NCBI GenBank assembly: GCA_900556675.1 | Contig: USQE01000090.1 | Coordinates: 1-5,663 of the forward strand | Direction of reading: 5' to 3' | Source: an uncultured Collinsella sp. | GTDB taxonomy: Bacteria > Actinomycetota > Coriobacteriia > Coriobacteriales > Coriobacteriaceae | DNA: 5,663 bases | Shown here: positions 1 through 5,439 of the stretch, piece by piece | Layout of the letters: the number at the start of each line of letters is the position of its first letter | Position numbering within the stretch: position 1 is the first letter of the stretch | The notes under the pieces: generated by a model | What the model saw: the letters and a program-made list of their open reading frames with translations, nothing else | Database searches by the model: none | What the model was told of the DNA's origin: nothing | Translations under genes and position numbers: made by a program

Positions 1-138
1 GGCGACCACCGTCAGACCGTCGAGCTCGCCGTTTACAACAGTCAAGCCCGCCTCTTGCGTCACATGGGCACCGTTTAGCTCTTCTTTAATCTGCGCAACC
101 TCTTTTTCGAGTGCGCCGATGATTGCGATGGTAGGCAT
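1..138 (-). CDS. mtnN: 5'-methylthioadenosine/S-adenosylhomocysteine nucleosidase, N-terminal part (runs off the left edge)
   Basis: Only the first 46 codons are in the window; the gene continues past base 1. The translation begins MPTIAIIGALEKEVAQIKEE and continues into a short beta-strand pattern (LTVVNGELDGLTVVA). This matches the start of MtnN/Pfs nucleosidases, whose N-terminus reads roughly MKIGIIGAMEEEV. Glu13 lines up with the catalytic glutamate (Glu12 in the E. coli enzyme). In this family the enzyme removes adenine from methylthioadenosine and S-adenosylhomocysteine, feeding methionine salvage and, in some bacteria, autoinducer-2 production; it is cytoplasmic. The start at 138 is supported by a GGGGG ribosome-binding site at 144-148, five bases upstream. 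It follows pflA in the same direction after a 123-base gap, so co-transcription is possible but not shown. The family call is fairly firm, but the domain core lies outside the window. Confidence 0.82.
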   Translation of the reverse strand, partial: MPTIAIIGALEKEVAQIKEELNGAHVTQEAGLTVVNGELDGLTVVA

Positions 139-198
139 ACCATCCCCCAAACCCGTGAAAACTGCTATCCACGGTATGGTACCAGCATTTTGACTCAA

Positions 199-235
199 CC
201 GCGCAATACGAAGCCGCTAGACCAGCGCAGCGCGG
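199..235 (-). other. Hairpin downstream of pflA, weak terminator candidate
   Basis: On the transcribed strand a perfect 6-base GC stem (CCGCGC with GCGCGG) encloses a smaller stem-loop (CGCT, loop GGTCT, AGCG). It sits 27 bases after the pflA stop codon. No run of T follows the outer stem, so it lacks the hallmark of an intrinsic terminator. It may be only a local structure in the pflA-mtnN spacer. No convincing sigma-70 promoter for mtnN was seen in 139-261; the best match is a poor extended -10 (TGGTACCAT) at 176-184. Confidence 0.25.
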
Positions 236-261
236 GTATCGTAGAGGAGCAAAATGACTTG

Positions 262-1080
262 CTAGCCGATGGCGTTTTTTAGCTCCGCACGGCGCTTTTT
301 CATGCCGGTCATAACGGCATTGCGTAGCTCGGGCATGCGCGCGGTATCCATCTGGGGCACGCCCTCAAGTTTATAGGGAATGCCCAGTTGCTCGTACTTG
401 ACGACGCCCATCGTGTGATACGGCAGCATTTCCAAGCCCACCACGTTATGCCACGGGGCAATCAGGCGACCGAGTGCCTCGCACTCCTCCACCGTGTCGG
501 TAATACCCGGCACCACTACGTGACGGATAACGACCTTGATCCTGCGACGCGCCAGCTCATCGCCAAACGCCAGAATGCGCGCAGGATCGCATCCGGTCAG
601 CTTTTTATGCTCAACCGGATCGGCATGCTTAATGTCGAGCAGCACCATGTCGGTCTCGTTGAGAACGGCATCGAACTTCTCGGGGTGGTTGGGGTCAAAC
701 GCATATCCGCAGCTGTCAAGGCAGGTATGCACGCGGCCATCGGGGTTGTTGTGCATTGTACGGAACAGGTCGGCCAAAAACTCGGGCTGCAGAAGCGGCT
801 CGCCACCCGAAACCGTAATTCCGCCGCTGCGGTAAAACTCATGGTTACTCTGGAACTCGTCCATGAGGTGCTCGACGGTCACCATGGTGCCGCCGTTAAC
901 AGACCAAGTATCGGGATTGTGGCAATACGCGCAGCGCATGGGACAGCCTTGGACAAACACTACGAAGCGGATGCCGGGACCGTCAACCGTACCCATCGTC
1001 TCAATCGAATGTACGCGACCCAGGGCAAACGCGGAGTCCTCGGGACGAGCGTCCACACCCTCGAGCGTCATCTCAGCCAT
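262..1080 (-). CDS. pflA: Pyruvate formate-lyase activating enzyme (radical SAM)
   Basis: This is a 272-residue radical SAM enzyme. It uses a [4Fe-4S] cluster and S-adenosylmethionine to place the glycyl radical on pyruvate formate-lyase, switching on anaerobic conversion of pyruvate to acetyl-CoA and formate. The cluster cysteines are the CX3CX2C motif C46-PMR-C50-AY-C53. Other family marks are SIETMGTVDGPGIRFV near residues 25-40, the SGGEPLLQPEF SAM-contact motif at 91-101, VVPGITD at 189-195 and the C-terminal YHTMGVVKYEQLG at 221-233. The length is slightly above the usual 240-260, with an N-terminal extension of about 20 residues. The frame stays open to an ATG at 1101, but that ATG has no ribosome-binding site. 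The ATG at 1080 has AGGCAAGG at 1089-1096 with an 8-base spacing, so 1080 is chosen. No pflB is adjacent in the window. The activating enzyme of another glycyl-radical enzyme is possible but less likely given the close PflA match. Confidence 0.93.
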   Translation of the reverse strand: MAEMTLEGVDARPEDSAFALGRVHSIETMGTVDGPGIRFVVFVQGCPMRCAYCHNPDTWSVNGGTMVTVEHLMDEFQSNHEFYRSGGITVSGGEPLLQPEFLADLFRTMHNNPDGRVHTCLDSCGYAFDPNHPEKFDAVLNETDMVLLDIKHADPVEHKKLTGCDPARILAFGDELARRRIKVVIRHVVVPGITDTVEECEALGRLIAPWHNVVGLEMLPYHTMGVVKYEQLGIPYKLEGVPQMDTARMPELRNAVMTGMKKRRAELKNAIG

Positions 1081-1129
1081 TCCCGCTACCTTGCCTCTCA
1101 TTGCTTTTAGTTACATAAATGCCAGAGCC

Positions 1130-1157
1130 ATTCTAGCCCATACGCATGATGGTGAAA
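1130..1157 (-). promoter_or_regulatory. Possible pflA promoter
   Basis: A good -10 match, TAGAAT (five of six to TATAAT), lies at 1130-1135. A weak -35, TTTCAC (three of six), lies at 1152-1157, with 16 bases between them. Transcription would start near 1123, giving a leader of about 40 bases before the chosen pflA start at 1080. The -35 overlaps a small symmetric element, AAACCGTTT, at 1155-1163. It lies downstream of a terminator-like hairpin after degV, which fits pflA having its own promoter. No clear FNR-type site was seen. Match by eye only. Confidence 0.35.
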
Positions 1158-1200
1158 CGGTTTAGTGGTCAATTGGGTTGTTCTATTTGGCCCCAGCAAG

Positions 1201-1235
1201 AGCGGCGGGAGGGTCATCGCAACCTGCCCGCCGCC
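1201..1235 (-). terminator. GC-rich hairpin after degV, probable terminator
   Basis: On the transcribed strand GGCGGCGGG pairs with CCCGCCGCT (eight GC pairs plus one G-U). Inside it, after a small interior mismatch, GGT pairs with ACC. The hairpin begins 30 bases after the degV stop codon and separates degV from pflA. The bases after it are TCTTGC, so the U-tract is poor. It could be a weak intrinsic terminator or a 3'-end-stabilising hairpin. Confidence 0.45.
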
Positions 1236-1265
1236 GTGGCAATAGTAATCGATAGACGCCAGGCC

Positions 1266-2120
1266 TTACGCCTTGAGCGTGAGCACCGCACCGAAGGCGG
1301 TCGGGCCGCAATGGCTCGAGATGACACCGCCGACCTGGGTCCAGGCAACGTCCTTAAAGCCCAGGTCGTGCGCATAGACCTCCATGTCGTCGCGCAGCTC
1401 CTGGGAAAGGCCCACCGAATACGCCAGGCCAATGTGCGAGTAGTCAATCTCGCCCTTCGCAACCATGTGGTCAATAAAGGCGCGGGCGCACTTGAGCATA
1501 GAGCCGCGAAACTTCTTAGTCGCCACGAACTTGCCACCCGTCACCTCAATGCAGGGCTTAATCTTGAGCAGGTGGGCGCCAAGGAATGCCACGTTGGACA
1601 GACGACCGCCTGCCTTAAGGAAGGCTAGGTCGGTAGGAACAAAGCCCAGCAGCACACGATCCATGACGGAATTCGTAAAAGCAAAGATCTCGTCGACGGT
1701 GGCATCGGGGTGAGCCTCGATGTATTTGGCGGTCTCGACGACAACGAGCGACTGGCCCACCGAGACAAAACGCGTGTCCATGGAGAACACGTAGTCGCGG
1801 CCCTTAGCTGCAATCTTGGAGGACTGATGCGAGCAGGTCGTGGCCTCGGAGTACGCAAGATGCAGAATGGTCGCATCGGGCTGCTCGGCATGGATACGGT
1901 CGTACACGTGAGCAAAATCTGCCGGCGCACAGCCGCTGGTCTTGGGCATCACGCCAAACTCGTTGCAGCGCGAATAAATCTCAAGCGGATCGATCGAACC
2001 GTCCTCGACGGTCTCGTCAGCAATCGTGACATGCATGGGCACGCGCACGATGCCGTAGCGCTCGCAGAGCTCTGGCGTCACATCCGAACCAGATTCAACC
2101 ACGATTACGTATTTGCCCAT
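1266..2120 (-). CDS. DegV family fatty-acid-binding protein (FakB-like)
   Basis: This is a 284-residue DegV-family protein, a normal length. Members bind a single long-chain fatty acid; the FakB members present it to the kinase FakA to make acyl-phosphate for phospholipid synthesis. Visible landmarks are the start MGKYVIVVESGSDVTPE (family pattern: I-V-T-D-S-x-S-D), KTSGCAP at 60-66 (usually TSQPS), YSEATTCSHQSSKIAA at 90-105, the strongly conserved DLAFLKAGGRLS at 164-175 followed by FLGAHLLKIKPCIEV at 179-193, and SSHCGPTAFG at 268-277 (usually THTGPGALG). The frame is open to an ATG at 2228, but those 36 extra codons do not resemble DegV and cross part of a predicted hairpin, so the ATG at 2120 is chosen. 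Its ribosome-binding site is weak (GATAAGA or GAGATGGG). The lipid or partner kinase cannot be told from sequence, and no fakA is in the window. There is no obvious functional tie to the sugar operon upstream. Confidence 0.9.
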   Translation of the reverse strand: MGKYVIVVESGSDVTPELCERYGIVRVPMHVTIADETVEDGSIDPLEIYSRCNEFGVMPKTSGCAPADFAHVYDRIHAEQPDATILHLAYSEATTCSHQSSKIAAKGRDYVFSMDTRFVSVGQSLVVVETAKYIEAHPDATVDEIFAFTNSVMDRVLLGFVPTDLAFLKAGGRLSNVAFLGAHLLKIKPCIEVTGGKFVATKKFRGSMLKCARAFIDHMVAKGEIDYSHIGLAYSVGLSQELRDDMEVYAHDLGFKDVAWTQVGGVISSHCGPTAFGAVLTLKA

Positions 2121-2160
2121 TCTTATCACGACCCATCTCGACGTTGGTTTTTCAATATGT

Positions 2161-2196
2161 GACGCACGTGCCGCCGCACTGTTGCACAACGGCGTC
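2161..2196 (-). other. Possible secondary structure in the degV leader
   Basis: On the transcribed strand GACGC (2192-2196) pairs with GCGTC (2161-2165). The interval between them holds two small hairpins, one of them GTGC-GGCG-GCAC. It lies 41 bases before the degV start, directly downstream of the longer hairpin at 2203-2251. The short stems are within what chance could give in GC-rich DNA. A poor -10-like CATATT follows, but I see no good degV promoter in 2121-2398. Confidence 0.2.
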
Positions 2197-2202
2197 CAAG
2201 CG

Positions 2203-2251
2203 CCAAAGAGACGCCACCCCTTGCACACAACAAAGGACAGCGTCTCCCTGG
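2203..2251 (-). terminator. Long 22-pair hairpin between scrB and degV
   Basis: Read in the direction of transcription, 22 consecutive bases pair without a bulge. The outer arms are CCAGGGAGACGC and GCGTCTCTTTGG, and a five-base loop TGTGT closes the stem. Fifteen pairs are Watson-Crick and seven are G-U. The G-U pairs would become A-C mismatches on the other strand, so the structure only makes sense in minus-strand RNA. It lies 147 bases after the scrB stop and 82 bases before the degV start. A terminator for the sugar operon is the simplest reading, though the short T run (CTCTTT) is part of the stem rather than a free tail. A processed leader or stabilising structure for degV is the alternative. 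Confidence 0.5.
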
Positions 2252-2398
2252 AAAACTCCGTGCTTATCTAGGATTCCACACGGTTTATTAAGGAGGGTTA
2301 CTTATTCCGCAAACGGTCGCTATATGCGGTAAGCGGTAGTTGGCCGCGACAACTGCGACACATTCCGTCCAGCAAATCCAATCGTGCTCCACGCACGG

Positions 2399-3841
2399 TT
2401 AATGCACGAGGCGGTAGAAATTCATCGATGCCGCACCCTCGGCGTGCAGCTCCATCGCCGGAACCGCCGGCGAATAGGTACGGCTCGTAAGTGCCGCCTC
2501 GCCGCCATTTGCAAAAATCTCGACCATCGTAGTGTCCGAAAGCACGCGTAGGTCGCGAAGCTCGCCGAGCTCAATCGACCTCTGGTCGCGCCCATAGCCT
2601 TCGTCACCCATATCGAGGGTAAGCATCCCGTCCGTATAACGCACAAAGACACCCTGGCGGATTTCGAGCTCGACCATCTTGGCGCCCTCACAGGAAACCA
2701 CAAGATCAAACAGGCGGCCCGGCTCCTCAACGGTTTCACCGCCTGTCGCGCGAACGCAGTCGCCGCGCATCTTCTCAATCTCGTGCGCCGGCTGCTGACA
2801 GAGCTTACCATCGCGTATGCTCAGCTCTCGCGGCACCGTCAACGCGCACTGCCACCCGCGTGCCACCGTCGGGTTTTCTGCCGTCGCATCGGGGCAACCA
2901 GACCACCCGATCATCAAACGCCGACCCGCAGCATCCTCAAAGGACTGCGGTGCGTAGAAATCAAAGCCGGCATCGACCATCGGGGGCATGCCCTGCCCGG
3001 TGATCTTAAAACTCGGCGCCTCCCAATCGGCCTCGATGGGGAACCACACGCACTGATGCGGATTGCGGTAACGCCAACCATCGGCAGGCACACCCTGCGG
3101 ACAGCAAACGAGAATAAGCTCGCCATCGAGCTCAAACAGATCGGGGCACTCCCACATAAAGCCAAACTTCTCGCCCAACTCAATGCGCGTCGCATAGCTC
3201 CAGTCCTCAAGATTGCGCGAGGTATAGACAAGCACGCAGCCACGGTCGTCTTTCGTACGAGCGCCCAGAACCATGTAGTAGATACCGTCGTGTTCAAGGA
3301 TCTTGGGGTCGCGCACGTGCGTACCGATATCGTCGGGGTAATCGACCGGCCCAACAGCTATGCGCTTCTCGCCCAATTCGTCGGGATTCTCGGCAACCAT
3401 ATGAATCTGGTTTTGCTCACGGCCCGTCAACACGTAGTCGTAATCATCACGGTCAAAATGCTTAACGTTGCCGGTATAGAAGTAGTGAATCTTGCCATCA
3501 CGTACAAAGGCAGAACCAGAATACGCTCCACTCGAATCCAAATCGGAATCGGGGAACAGCACGGGACCGTGATTCTCGTACGTCACAAAATCCTTTGTCG
3601 CCAGATGGTTCCAAAGCACTGGACCGCCATGCGCGGCATCGAACGGATCGTATTGATGATAGATGTGATACGTATCACCAATCTGAACCAAACCATTGGG
3701 GTCGTTGAGCCAGCCAAGCTCAGGCTCCACATGGAACAAAAGCCTATCGGGGTCGGACGCGATGCGAGCCGCCGTCTCATCCTGTCCGGCACGCCACTGC
3801 TCATAGTCCGCACGCATCACCTTGTTTTTTTGATTAAACAT
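2399..3841 (-). CDS. scrB: Sucrose-6-phosphate hydrolase (GH32 beta-fructosidase)
   Basis: This is a 480-residue glycoside hydrolase family 32 enzyme with no signal peptide, so cytoplasmic. It hydrolyses the beta-fructoside bond of sucrose-6-phosphate (or sucrose), giving glucose-6-phosphate and fructose. The five-bladed propeller carries all three catalytic motifs: WLNDPNG at 44-50 with nucleophile Asp47, RDP at 177-179 with transition-state stabiliser Asp178, and EC at 231-232 with acid/base Glu231. FYAPQSF (295-301) and MIGWSG (310-315) are further GH32 marks. The C-terminal beta-sandwich includes MVEIFANGGEAALTSR near 439-454. The length is typical for ScrB. Two ATGs lie six bases apart. 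The ribosome-binding site AGAAGG at 3851-3856 is nine bases from the ATG at 3841 but only three from the one at 3847, so 3841 is preferred; the longer form would have 482 residues. It follows the PTS permease gene, which supports a phosphorylated substrate. Action on short fructo-oligosaccharides is also possible. Confidence 0.94.
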   Translation of the reverse strand: MFNQKNKVMRADYEQWRAGQDETAARIASDPDRLLFHVEPELGWLNDPNGLVQIGDTYHIYHQYDPFDAAHGGPVLWNHLATKDFVTYENHGPVLFPDSDLDSSGAYSGSAFVRDGKIHYFYTGNVKHFDRDDYDYVLTGREQNQIHMVAENPDELGEKRIAVGPVDYPDDIGTHVRDPKILEHDGIYYMVLGARTKDDRGCVLVYTSRNLEDWSYATRIELGEKFGFMWECPDLFELDGELILVCCPQGVPADGWRYRNPHQCVWFPIEADWEAPSFKITGQGMPPMVDAGFDFYAPQSFEDAAGRRLMIGWSGCPDATAENPTVARGWQCALTVPRELSIRDGKLCQQPAHEIEKMRGDCVRATGGETVEEPGRLFDLVVSCEGAKMVELEIRQGVFVRYTDGMLTLDMGDEGYGRDQRSIELGELRDLRVLSDTTMVEIFANGGEAALTSRTYSPAVPAMELHAEGAASMNFYRLVH

Positions 3842-3862
3842 CGCCATTGACCTTCTCGTCTA

Positions 3863-3906
3863 TAGGAAAGGACGCTCGACTCACACGAGCCGAACGCCCT
3901 TCCCCA
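3863..3906 (-). other. Long intercistronic hairpin between scrA and scrB
   Basis: On the transcribed strand 20 consecutive pairs form, closed by the four-base loop GTGT. The lower arms are TGGGGAAGGGCG and CGTCCTTTCCTA-type sequence; fifteen pairs are Watson-Crick and five are G-U. As with the hairpin at 2203-2251, the G-U pairs are lost on the opposite strand, so this should be an RNA structure in the operon transcript. It begins 36 bases after the scrA stop and ends just before the scrB ribosome-binding site. It could be a partial terminator or attenuator lowering scrB relative to scrA, or a stabiliser and processing site between the two messages. There is no free U-tract, only TTTCCTAT that is mostly within the stem. 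Confidence 0.55.
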
Positions 3907-3942
3907 AATGGACTTATCCGCACATTACGCTGAACGGCTCAA

Positions 3943-5394
3943 CTAGAAGCTAACGTCGAAGCCAGCGCCAGCGCCCTCTTCATCGGTGGTCGGCACGCCC
4001 TTTGCCTTGTTGTAGGCAAAGATCAAGACGATCGGCACGATGAAGGCGATGAGATTGCCAGCCACATACCACACGAGCGTCTCGGGCGTGACGATGAGCA
4101 GGCCAAGCACGCCGGTCAGACCCTGACCGATGGCGCGCACCTCAAAGAGCTTCACGAAGGCACCGCCGCAGCCTGCACCGATGCAAGCGCAGATGAACGG
4201 GATGATCGAGTAGCGCATGTTTGCAGCAAAGATTGCGGGCTCGGAGATACCGACCAGCGTCGGGATAAAGGACGACATGCAGATGTTGCGCTCTTTGGAA
4301 TGCTTCTTGTGAATGAGGTACATGCCGATGGCGCCGCCGCCCTGGGCGATGATGGAAACCGACCAGATGGCCTGGATGTAGTTGAAGCCAGTCGTGGCAA
4401 CGAGGTTTGCCTCGATACCCTGGATGAACTGATGCGTACCGGTAACGACAAGCGGCTGCAGGAACGCGGCAAAGACAAAGGCACCGAAGACGCCCATCCT
4501 GTTGTACAGGATATCGATTACGCCGGCGAGGACGTTGCCGATCAGGTTGCCGAGCGGGCCGAACACGGTGAACAGGGCGACGTTAGCAAGAATCAGGGTA
4601 ACGGTCGGGACAAAGACGAACGAAACGACCTCGGGGATGTACTTCTGGGCAATCTTCTCGACCTTGGCCATAAACCAGGCAGTCAGGATTGCAGGGAACA
4701 CGCCGCCCTGGAAAGCAACCATGGGAATGGAGAGCGGACCGAAGTTCCAGTACTCAGCACCCGTCGGGTCCATAACGAACGTGTTACGGTTCATAAGGCT
4801 CGGGTGAACCATGACGATACCGACGAGGATGCCCAGGATCGGGTTACCGCCAAAACGCTTGACCGCGCTGTACATAACCAGGACGGGTAGGTAGTCGAAG
4901 GTGGTGGCGATAATGGCAAAGAAGCTTGCGAGGTTCTTGAGGAACTCGCTGTGATCGGCGAGGCTGCCCTCCATGCCAAAGAGGCCGTTGGCAACGATCA
5001 GCGACTTAAGGCCGATGATGATAGCAGCGCCGACGAAAGCGGGAATGATGGGGATAAAGATGTCCGAGAATACCTTGAGGACCGAGAAGAACTTGCCCTT
5101 CTTGTCCGCCTCGGCGCCCTTGACCTCGGAAGCGCTGATCTCCTTAACGCCCGTCAGAGCCATAAACTCATCGTAGACCTTGTTGACGGTACCGGTACCG
5201 AAGATGATCATGAGCTGGCCGCTGTTGTACAGCACGCCCTTGACGCCATCGATGTTCTCGAGCTCGGCCTTGTTGTACTTGCTCGTATCCTTGAGCACCA
5301 GACGCAGACGCGTAACGCAATGCGTGGCGCCCTCGATGTTCTCCAGACCGCCGACGTTATCGACGACTTGCTGAGACACTACTTTGTAGTCCAT
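3943..5394 (-). CDS. scrA: PTS sucrose/beta-fructoside transporter subunit EIIBC
   Basis: This is a 483-residue membrane permease of the PEP-dependent phosphotransferase system, glucose superfamily. The N-terminal EIIB domain (about 1-85) has the phosphorylation cysteine Cys26 in GATHCVTRLRL and the GTGTVNKVY segment at 66-74. A short charged linker (about 88-101) leads to an EIIC domain (about 104-465) with some eight to ten hydrophobic segments, the GTHQFIQGIEANL loop at 319-331 and the superfamily motif GISEPAIF at 382-389. It ends with a short acidic, Gly-rich tail and has no EIIA domain, so a separate EIIA-Glc-like protein must donate phosphate. Sucrose is inferred from the adjacent GH32 gene; trehalose and beta-glucoside permeases share the same fold. 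The ATG at 5394 is chosen because GGAGAGG at 5398-5404 sits just upstream and MDYKVV is the usual family start. An ATG at 5406 would add four residues but has poor spacing. Confidence 0.92.
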   Translation of the reverse strand: MDYKVVSQQVVDNVGGLENIEGATHCVTRLRLVLKDTSKYNKAELENIDGVKGVLYNSGQLMIIFGTGTVNKVYDEFMALTGVKEISASEVKGAEADKKGKFFSVLKVFSDIFIPIIPAFVGAAIIIGLKSLIVANGLFGMEGSLADHSEFLKNLASFFAIIATTFDYLPVLVMYSAVKRFGGNPILGILVGIVMVHPSLMNRNTFVMDPTGAEYWNFGPLSIPMVAFQGGVFPAILTAWFMAKVEKIAQKYIPEVVSFVFVPTVTLILANVALFTVFGPLGNLIGNVLAGVIDILYNRMGVFGAFVFAAFLQPLVVTGTHQFIQGIEANLVATTGFNYIQAIWSVSIIAQGGGAIGMYLIHKKHSKERNICMSSFIPTLVGISEPAIFAANMRYSIIPFICACIGAGCGGAFVKLFEVRAIGQGLTGVLGLLIVTPETLVWYVAGNLIAFIVPIVLIFAYNKAKGVPTTDEEGAGAGFDVSF

Positions 5395-5417
5395 GTTCCT
5401 CTCCATTCCCTTACGAA

Positions 5418-5423
5418 ATCATA
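5418..5423 (-). promoter_or_regulatory. Possible -10 box of an scrA promoter
   Basis: TATGAT (five of six to TATAAT) lies on the transcribed strand about 24 bases upstream of the scrA start. The best hexamers 16 to 18 bases further up are poor -35 matches (for example TCTGTA), so this would be a weak or activator-dependent promoter inside the operon. Its overlap with the palindrome at 5423-5432 is the main reason to list it. Confidence 0.3.
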
Positions 5424-5432
5424 AAACGTTTT
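5423..5432. promoter_or_regulatory. LacI/GalR-type operator candidate upstream of scrA
   Basis: AAAACGTTTT is a perfect ten-base palindrome with a central CG, the shape expected of LacI/GalR-family operators, including sucrose repressors (ScrR type). It lies 28 bases before the scrA start in the 45-base gap after the upstream GH32-type gene and touches a TATGAT -10-like box, so a bound repressor would block it. Symmetry does not extend beyond ten bases. No regulator gene is in the window to pair with it. Confidence 0.5.
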
Positions 5433-5439
5433 GATGCCA

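Noticed and set aside
388..1110. A 240-codon plus-strand open frame across pflA
   Set aside because: It lies opposite a clear radical SAM gene, shows no recognisable domain and has no good ribosome-binding site. It is a shadow frame.
2121..2228. Longer degV form starting at 2228
   Set aside because: The extra 36 residues do not resemble DegV proteins and run into the predicted hairpin. The family-like start is at 2120.
2307..2329. Short inverted repeat CCGCA...TGCGG downstream of scrB
   Set aside because: It has only five pairs and a 13-base loop with no T-tract, so it cannot be told from chance.
2290..2332. A strong ribosome-binding-like TAAGGAGG on the plus strand in the scrB-degV gap
   Set aside because: No usable start codon follows at normal spacing; the only ATG nearby is followed after one codon by a stop. 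Probably chance.
2383..2397. Five-pair hairpin CGTGC-GTGGA-GCACG right after the scrB stop
   Set aside because: The stem is too short and no U-run follows (ATTGGATTTGC). It is unlikely to terminate on its own.
2783..3850. A 355-codon open frame on the plus strand, antisense to scrB
   Set aside because: It mirrors a strongly supported GH32 gene with all catalytic motifs. Its translation shows no family pattern, and long antisense open frames are expected in GC-rich coding DNA.
3910..3942. Possible scrB promoter (TTGAGC, 18 bases, GATAAG)
   Set aside because: Each hexamer matches only four of six bases, and it lies upstream of the long hairpin within a probable operon. Too weak to list.
4300..4890. 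Plus-strand open frames inside scrA
   Set aside because: The translation is rich in charged residues, as expected when hydrophobic membrane codons are read backwards. It is an artefact of the permease gene.
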